A DNA stretch of 64,000 nt from assembly GCA_963734665.1 (NCBI GenBank), contig CAVTIR010000013.1:868001-932000 (forward strand). The letters run 5' to 3'. The stretch is from Trebonia sp963734665 (GTDB lineage Bacteria; Actinomycetota; Actinomycetes; Streptosporangiales; Streptosporangiaceae). How positions within the stretch are numbered: the stretch's first letter is position 1; each line of letters begins with the position of its first letter. The position numbers and the translations under genes were made by a program. This document shows positions 33,461 through 42,249 of this stretch, piece after piece. Under the pieces are notes generated by a model. That model was not told the DNA's origin, made no database searches, and was given only the letters and a program-made list of their open reading frames with translations.

Positions 33461-33517
33461 GGTGTGGATGCGCAGCTTCCCGAACCGCCGCCGTGTGAGC
33501 GGTTGATGGCTTCTGGT
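33461..33517 (+). promoter_or_regulatory. Candidate fluoride (crcB-motif) riboswitch
   Basis: Upstream of two crcB genes. The 3' half is close to the motif: AACCGC (33483-33488) pairs perfectly with GCGGTT (33499-33504), followed directly by GATGGCTTCTGG (33505-33516), matching the conserved pattern A-A-C-C-G-C-C ... G-G-C-T-G-A-T-G-G-C. The 5' half (GTGGATGCGCAGCTTCCC) is divergent and only a 3-bp pseudoknot (AGC with GCT) is visible, so the fold is less certain than the location. It ends 34 bases before the first crcB start. Confidence 0.5.
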
Positions 33518-33550
33518 CCGATATCGCGTGACTGAGGAGTCGTTTTCCGC

Positions 33551-34045
33551 GTGCCTGAGCCTGCTGCCTCCAGTGCTATCTCTGTGTCCGGCCTCGCCGG
33601 CGGCGGTGCCGCCGGTGCTTCCCCGCCGGCGAGGCGGCGGCTCGTGCTGCCGCGGGCGGACGGGCGGACGATCGCGGCGATCTTCGTCGGCGGCGCGCTC
33701 GGGACCCTCGCGCGGGCCGCGCTCGCCGAGGCGTTCCCGCAGTCCGCCACCTCATGGCCGTGGCCGACGTTCGCGGTGAATGTCGTGGCGGCATTCCTGC
33801 TCGGGTACTTCGTGACGCGGCTGCAGGAACGGCTGCCGCTGTCGAGCTACCGGCGGCCGCTGCTCGGCACCGGGGTGTGCGGCGGGCTTTCCACGTTCTC
33901 CACGATGGAGGTGGAGATCCTGAAGATGCTCAGCGCTCATGCGTACGGGCTTGCCGCCGGGTACGCGGTGGCCAGTGTCGCGGCGGGATACGCGGCGCTG
34001 CACCTGGCGACCGCGATGGTGCGAAGGGTGCGGGTGCGGCGATGA
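33551..34045 (+). CDS. crcB: Fluoride channel CrcB/Fluc, first subunit
   Basis: 164 residues, four TM helices after a 35-residue Pro/Ala/Arg-rich N-terminal extension that is unusual for CrcB (typical length about 125). Motifs IFVGGALGTLARAAL, WPTFAVNVVAAFLLGYF (Asn in the pore) and GVCGGLSTFSTMEVE (the STFST phenylalanine-box region) are all present. Exports fluoride passively; two different CrcB chains usually form the dimer in Gram-positive bacteria. GTG start; stop overlaps the next crcB (ATGA). Confidence 0.93.
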   Translation: MPEPAASSAISVSGLAGGGAAGASPPARRRLVLPRADGRTIAAIFVGGALGTLARAALAEAFPQSATSWPWPTFAVNVVAAFLLGYFVTRLQERLPLSSYRRPLLGTGVCGGLSTFSTMEVEILKMLSAHAYGLAAGYAVASVAAGYAALHLATAMVRRVRVRR

Positions 34046-34407
34046 GCGTGGCTGTCTGGGCGGGGGTCATGCTGATCGGCGGGGCGGGCTCCGTCCTGCG
34101 GTTCTACGTCGACGCCATCGTGTCGTCGGCCTCCGGGCGTGACTTCCCCTACGGGACGCTGGTGGTCAACCTGTCAGGTGCGGTGCTCCTCGGGCTGATC
34201 ACCGGGCTTGCCCTGGGTGGCTCTGCCGCGCTGCTGGCCGGCACGGCGGCCGTCGGATCGTACACGACGTTCTCCACCTGGATACTTGAGACGCAGCGGC
34301 TGACCGAGGAACGGCAGCATCGCAAGGCGGCGCTCAACATCGTCGTCAGCCTGGTGCTCGGGGTCGCCGCCGCGGAGCTCGGACGGCTGATCGGAGCGCA
34401 CCTGTGA
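34042..34407 (+). CDS. crcB: Fluoride channel CrcB/Fluc, second subunit
   Basis: 121 residues, four TM helices. GAGSVLRFYVD, FPYGTLVVNLSGAVLLGLI (pore Asn) and AAVGSYTTFSTWILET (TTFST) are the family motifs. Shorter and different from the first copy, in line with a heterodimer. The start overlaps the previous stop (ATGA) and its stop overlaps the next start (GTGA), so the three genes are translationally coupled. Confidence 0.93.
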   Translation: MSVAVWAGVMLIGGAGSVLRFYVDAIVSSASGRDFPYGTLVVNLSGAVLLGLITGLALGGSAALLAGTAAVGSYTTFSTWILETQRLTEERQHRKAALNIVVSLVLGVAAAELGRLIGAHL

Positions 34408-35483
34408 AGAGGAACGCGGTCAAGCTCACCAGCTACTTCGGGGAGCGCCAGCGGGTCGCGGGCGACGGGTTCGCCGCCGACGCGCTGCTCGACCTGTACG
34501 GGCGGCACGGGGTGGCGGCGAGCATCCTGCTGCGCGGCGCCGAGGGCTTCGGTGCGAAGCGCCATCCGCGCACGGACCGGTCGCTGACCTTGTCGGAGGA
34601 CCTGCCTCTGATCGCGGTCGCGGTCGACAGCCGGGCGGTGATCGAACCGCTCGTCGAGCCGACCGCACAGATCACCGGGACCGGGCTTGTCACCCTGGAG
34701 CGGGCGCGGCTGCTGCGCGGCGACGAATCGACCGGCGAGCTCGACCCGGTGACGCTACGCGATGAGGCGCACGAAGAGACCAAGCTGACCATCTACCTGG
34801 GCCGCCAGGAGCGCGTGTACCGGGTGCCGGCTTTCATGGCCGTCTGCGACCTGCTGCACCGGCGCGGCATCGCCGGGGCGACCGCGCTGCTCGGGGTCGA
34901 CGGGACCACGCACGGGCAGCGTCAGCGGGCCTCGTTCTTCAGCCGTAATGCCGGGACGCCGATGATGGTCATCGCGGTCGGCTCAGGCGCGCGCATCGGC
35001 AGGGTGCTGCCCGAGCTTGGCGGCCTGCTGCGGCAGCCGCTGCTGACGCTGGAGCAGGTCCGGATCTGCAAGCGGGACGGGAAGCTGCTGGCCGCGCCGT
35101 CCGCCCTGCCCGGCACGGATGAGACCGGCCTGCCGCTGTTGCACAAGCTCATGGTCTACACGTCCGAGGCCGCGCTTGACGAGGGCCGGCCGGTGCACCG
35201 GGCGATCGTCGAGGGGCTGCGCGCCGCGGGCCTTGCCGGGGCGACCACGCTGCGGGGCGTCTGGGGGTTCCACGACGACCACGAGCCACACGGCGACCGG
35301 CTGCTGCAGCTCGGCAGGCACGTCCCCGTCGTCACGATCGTGATCGACTCGCCGGAGCGGATCGCCGTGGCCTTCGAGATCATCGATGCGCTGACCACCA
35401 AGTACGGGCTTGTCACCAGCGAGACCGTGCCCGCGGTGCGGCCGGGCGGCGACGGCCGGAGGCAGTACGTCCTGCGGCGCTAA
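34404..35483 (+). CDS. Triple-DUF190 domain protein
   Basis: 359 residues made of three tandem DUF190 domains (PII-like ferredoxin fold), each about 105 residues: from AVKLTSYFGERQRVAGDGFAA, from TKLTIYLGRQERVYRVPAF and from HKLMVYTSEAALDEGRPVHR. Each has the G-A-T/A-S-x-L-L-x-G-x-x-G-F segment (VAASILLRGAEGFG; AGATALLGVDGTTHG; AGATTLRGVWGFHDD). DUF190 is commonly adjacent to crcB and is thought to modulate fluoride handling. GTG start overlapping crcB. Three domains in one chain would mimic a PII trimer. Confidence 0.9.
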   Translation: MKRNAVKLTSYFGERQRVAGDGFAADALLDLYGRHGVAASILLRGAEGFGAKRHPRTDRSLTLSEDLPLIAVAVDSRAVIEPLVEPTAQITGTGLVTLERARLLRGDESTGELDPVTLRDEAHEETKLTIYLGRQERVYRVPAFMAVCDLLHRRGIAGATALLGVDGTTHGQRQRASFFSRNAGTPMMVIAVGSGARIGRVLPELGGLLRQPLLTLEQVRICKRDGKLLAAPSALPGTDETGLPLLHKLMVYTSEAALDEGRPVHRAIVEGLRAAGLAGATTLRGVWGFHDDHEPHGDRLLQLGRHVPVVTIVIDSPERIAVAFEIIDALTTKYGLVTSETVPAVRPGGDGRRQYVLRR

Positions 35484-35500
35484 CTGACCGGTAGCCCGTT

Positions 35501-36874
35501 TTACAGGTAGTCCGGCGCGCCCGGTTCAAGGGTGAGCTCGTCGTCGTCGCTGTCGTAGTCGTACAGCTCCGCGTAGCGGCCCCAGTCGATCGCGGTGTCG
35601 AGCTGGCTGCGGGCTTCATCCGCGGAGAAGCCGCGGCGGAGCACGTCGAGGAAGAAGCCGGCGCGCAGCGTGTGGTCCTCGGTGGCGGCGAGGGCCTGGA
35701 CGATGGCACGCACGAGGGGGGCGCGCTTGGCCACGTGCCTGGCGAACAGCTGCTTGCTGGTGAGAATGTCGGCGGCCGCGAACTCCTTGCCCTCGGCGGT
35801 GAGCTCGATGTCAGATCCGTGGATGAGGGCCATGTGCAATAGGACCGCGGCGTCGGTCAGCGGCAGCAGGTCGTCGATCTCGAAGGTGAGGTCGGCGGCG
35901 ATCTCGGCGAGGCCGTCCCTGCCGCCGCGCGCGGCGAGGATTTCCAGCAGGCCGGCCAGGCCGCCCGGGCTGACATCGGGCAGCGGCGTGTTCGTGAGGG
36001 TGGCGAGGGGCTGTCCTGGCGCGGGCGCTCCGGACATAAGCACTGGGGCAGCGTCCGCCTTCTCCGCCTCGAAGACCGCGGCGGCGGACTCCTCCCGGCC
36101 GGTGAGGATGTCGTAGATGGTGTCGACCAGGGCCTCGAAGCGGGGCGCGTGCCTGTCGCGGGGGCGAGGCAGCTCGACGGTGAGCTCGGCCTTAATCCGT
36201 CCGGGGTTGGAGGACAGGACGAGTACCCGGTCGGCGAGCAGCACCGCCTCCTCGATGTTGTGCGTGACGATGAGGATGGACTTCACCGGCGCGCCGCGCC
36301 CCTCCCACAGCTTGACGAGCTCATTGCGCAAGTTCTCGGCGGTCAGCACGTCGAGGGCGGAGAACGGCTCGTCCATCAGCAGCGCGTCCGGCTCGGTGAC
36401 GATGGCGCGGGCGAAGCCGACCCGCTGCCGCATGCCGCCGGACAGCTCCTTCGGGTAGGCGGACTCGAAGCCGTCCAGGCCGATCGTGTCGATCGCCTTG
36501 AGCGCACGGTCGGCCCGCTCGGCCGCGGGGACGCCCCGGGCCTCAAGGCCCAGCTCGACGTTCTGCTGCACGGTGAGCCAAGGCAGCAGGGCGAAGGTCT
36601 GGAAGACCATGGCCACGCCGGGGTTGGCCCCGGTGAGCGGGGTGCCCCGGTAGGCGACAGTGCCCGTGGTGGGGGCGATGAGCCCGGCGACGCAGCGCAG
36701 CAGGGTGGACTTGCCCGAGCCCGACTTGCCGAGCAGGGCGACGATCTCGCCCTCGGCGAGGGTGAAGCTCACGCCGTCGAGGACGGGCAGGGCCCGGCCG
36801 TCCGGGGTGGCGAACGTCTTGGTCACGGACTCGGCCGTGACGATCACCGCGCCGGTCTTGGTCATCACGGTCAA
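35501..36874 (-). CDS. ABC transporter ATP-binding protein, NitT/TauT family with C-terminal AAA-associated domain
   Basis: 457 residues. Residues 1-260 are the nucleotide-binding domain: Walker A LLGKSGSGKSTLL, Q-loop, signature LSGGMRQRVG, Walker B ALLMDEPFSALD, and the H-loop VTHNIEEAV. Residues about 300-450 carry the AAA-associated C-terminal domain typical of the two-part NitT/TauT importers. TTG start at 36874 has GGAGGT 7 bases upstream; GTG 36868 and ATG 36865 are alternatives. The start overlaps the permease stop, so the two form one operon. Confidence 0.92.
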   Translation of the reverse strand: MTVMTKTGAVIVTAESVTKTFATPDGRALPVLDGVSFTLAEGEIVALLGKSGSGKSTLLRCVAGLIAPTTGTVAYRGTPLTGANPGVAMVFQTFALLPWLTVQQNVELGLEARGVPAAERADRALKAIDTIGLDGFESAYPKELSGGMRQRVGFARAIVTEPDALLMDEPFSALDVLTAENLRNELVKLWEGRGAPVKSILIVTHNIEEAVLLADRVLVLSSNPGRIKAELTVELPRPRDRHAPRFEALVDTIYDILTGREESAAAVFEAEKADAAPVLMSGAPAPGQPLATLTNTPLPDVSPGGLAGLLEILAARGGRDGLAEIAADLTFEIDDLLPLTDAAVLLHMALIHGSDIELTAEGKEFAAADILTSKQLFARHVAKRAPLVRAIVQALAATEDHTLRAGFFLDVLRRGFSADEARSQLDTAIDWGRYAELYDYDSDDDELTLEPGAPDYL

Positions 36875-38607
36875 AGCGAGTACCTCCGCTCAGCGAGGGC
36901 GTACAGGCGGCGCCACAGCAGCCTGTTGGCGAGGACTACGTAAACGCTCATCACCGCGATGCCCACGAGAATGTGCGGGAAGTTCCCGGTCGCGGTCGCC
37001 TCGGCGATGTAGGCGCCGAGGCCGGTGGCGGTCAGGTGGTTGTGGCCGTAGGAGACGACCTCGGCGACGATCGCGGCGTTCCACGCGCCGCCGGCGGCGG
37101 TGATCCCGCCGGTGACGTAGGAGGCGAAGATCGAGGGAAGGATGAACTTCTTCCACCGCAGCCAGCCGCTCACCCGCAGGCTCGTCATCGCCTCACGCAG
37201 GTCGGACGGGATCGCGGAGGCGCCGGCGATGACGTTGAATAGGATGTACCACTGCGCGCCGAGCGCCATCAGCAGCACCGAGCCGACGTCAAGCGAGATG
37301 TGCCAGGCCACGAACACGACGGTGGCGAACGGGAACAGGAAATTCGCCGGGAAGCCGGCGAGCACCTGCACGATCGGCTGGGCGAACCTGGTGACCTTTG
37401 GGCTCATTCCGATCCACACGCCGACCGGCACCCAGATCACGGTGGCGACGGCGGTCAGGAACATGACGCGGGCGAAGGTTGCGGCGCCGAGCGCGGCGGC
37501 GTAGCCGAACTCGCCGAGGCCGGTCGTGGCGCGCACGTAGCCGAGGGCCTGCCACGCCCCGTAGGCCACCAGGGCGGCGATCACTCCGGCGAAGAACACG
37601 TCCCCGGTGCGCTCGCGCGTCCGGGAGACCGCGAGGGGGTGCTCGGCGAGACCGAACGGGCGGGTGGCCCGGTCGAGCAGCCGGCCGACCGGGCGCAGCG
37701 GACGGCCGAGCAGTTCGGGAACGTCGGAGCGGCGTAGCACGTCAAGCACGAGGCTGCGGGGCTTTTCCGCGCTCTCGGACTCCTCCACGCGGAACCGCTC
37801 CGCCCACGCGGTCACCGGCCGCCAGAACAGGAAGTTCACCCCGAGGACGAGCACGAGCTCGGCGATGATGGCGTAACCCACTTCGCCCAGGTTCCCCTGG
37901 GCGATCGCGGCGGCGGCGTAGGACCCGATCCCCGGCAGCGCGTAGTGGTGGTTCAGCACGGAGATGGACTCGGAGGCGGCCAGGAAGAACCACGCCCCGC
38001 CGAAGCTCATCATCCCGTTCCACACCAGCGGGATCATTCCTGACGGCACGTCGAGCCGCCAGAAGCGCTGCCAGCGGGTCAGCCGCAGGATCCTGGCGGC
38101 CTCATCCAGGTCGCGCGGCTGCGACACCAGCGAGTGGTAGAACGCGAACGTCATGTTCCACGCCATCGAGGTGAAGATCGCGAAAATCGACGCGCACTCC
38201 AGGCCAAGCTCCGAGCCGGGGAACAGGTTGATGAACGCGGTCACGGTCACCGACAGGAACCCGAGCACCGGCACCGACTGCAGGATGTCGAGCACCGGGA
38301 GCAGCACCTTCTCCGCCCGCCGTAGCCGGGCCGCCGCCGTGGCGTAGACGAAGGTGAAGAGGACCGAGAGGATCAGGGCGATGAACATCCGCAGCAGCGA
38401 TCTGATGGCGTAGTACGGGAGGTTTACCGGGTCGGTGGAGACCTCGGACGGCGCGGTCTTCGGCAGGAAGGGCGCGTTCAGCGACGGGGCGAGCCGCAGC
38501 AGCCCGAAGAGCAGCGCGAGCAGCGCGGCCACGACCACCACGTCCGCCCAGCGCAAGCCCGGGCGTCGCCAGAGACCGCGCGCGGGAAACCCGCCAGGAA
38601 CCGCCAC
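36871..38607 (-). CDS. ABC transporter permease, double BPD_transp_1 (NitT/TauT family)
   Basis: 578 residues, two fused permease halves. Each half has the cytoplasmic EAA-type loop: AARILRLTRWQRFWRLDVPSGM in the first and REAMTSLRVSGWLRWKKFILP in the second. Eleven to twelve membrane helices. Typical for large-fusion permeases of the nitrate/sulfonate type. No periplasmic binding protein is encoded nearby, so the ligand is unknown or the binding protein is elsewhere. GTG start with GGGGAG about 11 bases upstream. Confidence 0.9.
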   Translation of the reverse strand: MAVPGGFPARGLWRRPGLRWADVVVVAALLALLFGLLRLAPSLNAPFLPKTAPSEVSTDPVNLPYYAIRSLLRMFIALILSVLFTFVYATAAARLRRAEKVLLPVLDILQSVPVLGFLSVTVTAFINLFPGSELGLECASIFAIFTSMAWNMTFAFYHSLVSQPRDLDEAARILRLTRWQRFWRLDVPSGMIPLVWNGMMSFGGAWFFLAASESISVLNHHYALPGIGSYAAAAIAQGNLGEVGYAIIAELVLVLGVNFLFWRPVTAWAERFRVEESESAEKPRSLVLDVLRRSDVPELLGRPLRPVGRLLDRATRPFGLAEHPLAVSRTRERTGDVFFAGVIAALVAYGAWQALGYVRATTGLGEFGYAAALGAATFARVMFLTAVATVIWVPVGVWIGMSPKVTRFAQPIVQVLAGFPANFLFPFATVVFVAWHISLDVGSVLLMALGAQWYILFNVIAGASAIPSDLREAMTSLRVSGWLRWKKFILPSIFASYVTGGITAAGGAWNAAIVAEVVSYGHNHLTATGLGAYIAEATATGNFPHILVGIAVMSVYVVLANRLLWRRLYALAERRYSL

Positions 38608-38811
38608 GCCCGCTCACTCCCCTGGTCTCGTCCTGCCCCCATATATACGCATTTTTGCGGAAATATGCCCCGGTCGGGGCTATATCGGCTAAGAGTCAAA
38701 GGTGGCCTGTCCTGAGGTAACAGCGGGCGTTGCTCAGGTATCCGTCGCGCTAACATTCGGTGACCCCTGGACGGCAGGTCCCGTGGCCCCGGGTCTTGGT
38801 AGCGTAAGAGG

Positions 38812-39588
38812 ATGTTCCGAGTGCTGGACGACCGGCCAGGCTCGCATGCCGCGTTTAGCGTTGCCCGTCCCGGCCCGCTGCGGGTGTACGCCCATGTGCG
38901 GGCAAGCGCGGATGCCGCCGACCTGACCGGGCTGCGCGTGCTGCTGACCGCAGACCTGCTGGTCCGGGCCGCCGAGCTGAGCGGACTGCAGGTGCTCGCC
39001 ATGTGGGCCTTCACCGGCGAGCCCGCGGGGCAGGCCGAGGTGGAGCGTGCCGCCGCGGCTCTGGGCATCCACCCGCCTGTCCTGCCTGCCGCTGAGCTTG
39101 CCAGGGCCTGGCCGGGCGCCCCGGCAGACGTGCACGTAGCGGATGACGGTGCCACGGGCCAAGATGACCGCAGTGGGATCTTGATCCGCGCGGCCGCCGC
39201 GCGGCTGGCCCAGGACGTCCGCCCTGGTGATGAGACGGGGGACGCGCCCGGCGGGCATGACCCGCTCGCCGTCCGCCTCGCGCTGATGTCGCTGCCGCGT
39301 CACCAGCCGGCCGAGCTCACTGCCGGGCAGCTGGCCGAGTCCGCGCAAACGCTGGGCGAGTGGCGGCGCCGTGTGGCCAGATGGGCGGAATCCCCCTCGG
39401 GTGCCATCCCTGCGCCGATCGCGGCCGCGGTCCGGACGGCGTTCGGCAACCTGGACATTGCTGCGGTGCTGGCACTGCTGCGCGGCCTGGCGGCCGACGA
39501 GACCGTGTCTCCGGATCCCCGGTTCGAGGCCTTCGTCTATGCTGATCGCGTCCTCGGCCTGGATTTGCCACGCGATATCGGCCGCTGA
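38812..39588 (+). CDS. Degenerate cysteinyl-tRNA synthetase/MshC-like protein
   Basis: 258 residues. The N-terminal PLRVYAHVRASADAADLTGLRVLLTADLLVR has the outline of the class I synthetase HIGH strand-loop-helix (compare MshC's A-A-H-L-G-H), but HIGH is replaced by DLTGL, and the KMSKS loop is missing. The C-terminal DIAAVLALLRGLAADE and AFVYADRVLGLDLPRDIGR match the helical end of MshC/CysRS. It keeps the fold ends and lacks the catalytic parts. ATG 38812 abuts AGAGG; GTG 38821 is a likelier start. Confidence 0.7.
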   Translation: MFRVLDDRPGSHAAFSVARPGPLRVYAHVRASADAADLTGLRVLLTADLLVRAAELSGLQVLAMWAFTGEPAGQAEVERAAAALGIHPPVLPAAELARAWPGAPADVHVADDGATGQDDRSGILIRAAAARLAQDVRPGDETGDAPGGHDPLAVRLALMSLPRHQPAELTAGQLAESAQTLGEWRRRVARWAESPSGAIPAPIAAAVRTAFGNLDIAAVLALLRGLAADETVSPDPRFEAFVYADRVLGLDLPRDIGR

Positions 39589-39615
39589 CCCGCCGATGGC
39601 AGGCAAACGGGGGGA

Positions 39616-40377
39616 TCAAAAGAACTTCCTGCCGGCGGCCCGAAGCCGGTTCCGGTGCATGTGCACTGCCCTCTCGGCTGCGTCGGGTGAGACGAGGTCG
39701 CCCCACGCTCCCGCGGCCGCCTGCCCTTGCGCCAGGATTGCCTCCACCTCGTCCTGGCCAAGCCCGGCCCCCTGAACCAGGCGCGTGCCGAAACCGATGT
39801 GCCAGCGCTCGTCACGCAGGACCAACTCCACACCCCGGCGAACGTTCGGAAGCCGGACGGACAGGCGGTCCAGCGTGTCGAGCAGCGCATTCTGGCCAGC
39901 CAGGAGGACCACGCCCTCGAGCACCATGTGGTACAGCCCGACCGCGGCGGTCAGACCCTCACGGTCCTCGGCGAGGCGCAGGGCAGTGGCTGGGAGACGC
40001 TCCTCGAACAGAGCGACTAGTTCGGGACTGACGAGGGTGCGAAGAACGTCCTGCCGAGCCGCAATGTCGGCCCCAGGGACGGCCGCGACCTCGGCCGCAA
40101 CACGGTCGAAGAAGCGGGCGTGGCGGTGCTCGTCACGGGCCTGCGCGCGGAAGCACGCTGCCACCCAGTCGTCGGAGGCTGCGGCCTGGAAGGAACCGAG
40201 GTGCCCGGACACTGCCGACTCGGCGATGCAGAAGCCCGCGATCAATGCGAGGACCCGGGCGTTCTCGGTGTCGTCGAGCTTCGGCCACGCTGCCCTGTCG
40301 GGCGCGAAATCGATAGTCGCCTCGTCCCACTGCAGCGTCTCGGCGAGTATCACGAAGCTGTCGTATCTGGTGAACAT
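39616..40377 (-). CDS. Ribonucleotide-reductase R2-like / ferritin-superfamily diiron protein
   Basis: 253 residues, all-alpha. A carboxylate-bridged diiron site is visible in order: IAESAVSG (Glu), ARDEHRHARFF (E-x-x-H), VLEGVVLL (Glu) and LRDERWHIGFG (E-x-x-H). This is the R2-like ligand-binding oxidase or R2-like oxygenase pattern, without the class I RNR radical Tyr neighbourhood. It is transcribed downstream of the GAF-LytTR regulator with a 35-base gap, so they may be one operon. Role in the PQQ-alcohol module is inferred from position. Confidence 0.88.
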   Translation of the reverse strand: MFTRYDSFVILAETLQWDEATIDFAPDRAAWPKLDDTENARVLALIAGFCIAESAVSGHLGSFQAAASDDWVAACFRAQARDEHRHARFFDRVAAEVAAVPGADIAARQDVLRTLVSPELVALFEERLPATALRLAEDREGLTAAVGLYHMVLEGVVLLAGQNALLDTLDRLSVRLPNVRRGVELVLRDERWHIGFGTRLVQGAGLGQDEVEAILAQGQAAAGAWGDLVSPDAAERAVHMHRNRLRAAGRKFF

Positions 40378-40412
40378 GGATCAGTTTCCTCCCGTCCTCC
40401 GGGATCGCGAGA

Positions 40413-41870
40413 CTACTTGTGAGCCTGAAGGCCGAGCGCTAGGCGGACATCCGCCACGTGGCGGCGGGCGACGGGAATGCTTTCGTGGTTGCGGGTGTCG
40501 GTGTGGAGAAATAGCGATCCCTGGAAGCCCTGCTCAATTTCCCTTATCCGGTTTAGGTTGACAAGGAAGCGGCGGTGGACGCGGAGGAATCCCTTGTCTT
40601 GAAGTTGCTGTTCAAGTCGGTCGAGGCCCCGGGTAGCGGCTAGGAGCCGTCCCTGGTCGCTCATCAGCCAGATATTGTTGTGGTCAACCTCCGCGAAGCG
40701 GATCTCAGCTGGCTCTAGAAGAACCCATCGATCCTGCCGAAAGGCCACGACTCGGCGTGAGACTGGGTTGGGGTCAGCGGAGCCGAGCGGCGCGTCGGAC
40801 GATGGGATCTCGGAAGGGAAATCCCCGTCGGGAGAGTCGGCAGATCCGAACGCGAGCAGTGCACCGATAATCTGAGTACCGATGAAGACCGGACGTACCG
40901 CCACCGGGACGGGAGCACCGAGGAAGGGTACGAAGACCTGCGTTGCCCCGCTCCAGTGGGGATCTCGCCGGGCACACCCCATAGCCCGGCGGACCAGTTG
41001 CGGCACTGCCGGGAGGCGTGGCGTCCAGCGGTCGGCCGGTGCGCAAGCGGGGGTTTCAGCGGGAGTTCCCAGCAGAACAGCAGCCTCGGTATTGGCAAGG
41101 ACGACATTCCCGACTACGTCCACAGCGGCAAGCGGCGTCGAAGGCGTCAGCCGGCTGTCGGCAAAGGCAGCTGTCAGGAGAGTGCCAGTATGGTTGGCGC
41201 GCTGCCGCAGTGTGGCATCGGTGGTTGCGACGGCTTTGCGGAGCCATGAAAGCGCGGTGCCGGGCAACGACCTCTTCCAGCACGAAATGCCGAGTGCGGC
41301 GAATGGCTCATCCGTGACGACATTGCGGACAGCGATCCCGGCACATATCCATGAATGAAAGGCTTTGCACCAGTGCTCTGGGCCCGCGACTATGACGGGA
41401 CCGTGGCTTTCCAGGGCGGTTCCAATGCCGTTGGTGCCGCTCGCCCATTCCGACCAGCTGTACCACGGGGCCAGGTTGCTGTCCGCAGCTAGCCGGAGGA
41501 CTCGCCGGCTTCCGTAGGACGCCAGGACGCGCCCATCGGGGTCTGCCACGGTGATGAGACAGTCGCTGCCGACCTCGTCGGATGCGGACGCGGCCACACC
41601 GCCGAGTTTGGCGAAAACCACATCGTGCTCGATCGAATGCGGACTTGTCTCCGCTGCGGCGGGCGCCCGGTCCAGGCGCGGGTCGACTCCGTACTCCTCC
41701 CGGCAGCGATACCAGGACACAAGGATTTCAGGCCGGACTCCTGGGACACTGTCCGCTCCGGCGACAAAGCGTTCCCAGGCGGCAACCGTGCCATCGAGGC
41801 TGCCGTTGGCGAGCATCCGACCGTTTGCTGCGATAGACACGCCGTTCGTTGGATCTTTAGCGCCGTTCAT
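40413..41870 (-). CDS. GAF-LytTR transcriptional regulator (AcoR-like sensor, LytTR output)
   Basis: 485 residues. N-terminal helix SWYRCREEYGVDPRLDRAP is the start of AcoR/MimR-type alcohol-responsive regulators, followed by a GAF domain (CLITVADPDGRVLASYGSRR; EWASGTNGIGTALESHGPVIVAGPEHWCKAFHSW). A second sensor region is at 250-370. The output is LytTR (DHNNIWLMSDQGRLLAA; LQDKGFLRVHRRFLVNLNRI), instead of the sigma-54 domain. ATG 41870 with AAGGGGCTCGGG upstream is preferred to a TTG at 41942. Very likely the activator of the divergent alcohol dehydrogenase operon. Confidence 0.9.
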   Translation of the reverse strand: MNGAKDPTNGVSIAANGRMLANGSLDGTVAAWERFVAGADSVPGVRPEILVSWYRCREEYGVDPRLDRAPAAAETSPHSIEHDVVFAKLGGVAASASDEVGSDCLITVADPDGRVLASYGSRRVLRLAADSNLAPWYSWSEWASGTNGIGTALESHGPVIVAGPEHWCKAFHSWICAGIAVRNVVTDEPFAALGISCWKRSLPGTALSWLRKAVATTDATLRQRANHTGTLLTAAFADSRLTPSTPLAAVDVVGNVVLANTEAAVLLGTPAETPACAPADRWTPRLPAVPQLVRRAMGCARRDPHWSGATQVFVPFLGAPVPVAVRPVFIGTQIIGALLAFGSADSPDGDFPSEIPSSDAPLGSADPNPVSRRVVAFRQDRWVLLEPAEIRFAEVDHNNIWLMSDQGRLLAATRGLDRLEQQLQDKGFLRVHRRFLVNLNRIREIEQGFQGSLFLHTDTRNHESIPVARRHVADVRLALGLQAHK

Positions 41871-42249
41871 CCCGAGCCCCTTGAGCGATGGCGAGGAGAG
41901 TCTTAGGTTCGGACCAGCGGACGCACCAACGACCTGACTCAAGAATCACCAGGCTAGTCGCCAGGTGACGGTTTTCCAAGGGCGGCAGACGGACGCGGCG
42001 GCCCGGGGATGGGGCGCGCATGCCGAAGTGGTTACTGGAGGCCACCGCGAACAGCGCCCGGTCCAGCGGAGTGCCGCTAACGAGAACAGAGCGGAATCGA
42101 CGTGAGCCTGCGACGCCGCGCAAGCCGGGACCGGCAGCTTGCCGCCAGCGGAGGTCCGACAGCGATGAACGGCACGCTCCGTAAGCAGCAGGCCGTCGGG
42201 CGCTACCCGCCCGGCCCGGTAGGTCGAATGCGATAGGAGGTCAAACCCA
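41871..42249. promoter_or_regulatory. Divergent control region of the quinoprotein module
   Basis: 379 bases between the LytTR regulator and the cupredoxin-like gene. It must hold the promoters of both. One inverted repeat TCACC-(13)-GGTGA (41946-41968) is visible; AGGAGGT at 42236-42242 is the ribosome site of the next gene. GGCACG at 42171 resembles half of a sigma-54 box but lacks the GC half at the right distance. No gene is seen. Confidence 0.4.

Noticed and set aside
36149..36943. Plus-strand frame opposite the ABC ATPase
   Set aside because: Antisense shadow; repetitive Gly/Asp/Val composition without a domain.
42165..42190. GGCACG-type sequence resembling a sigma-54 promoter
   Set aside because: The second half TTGC(A/T) is not at the required spacing, and the regulator has LytTR, not a sigma-54 interaction domain.
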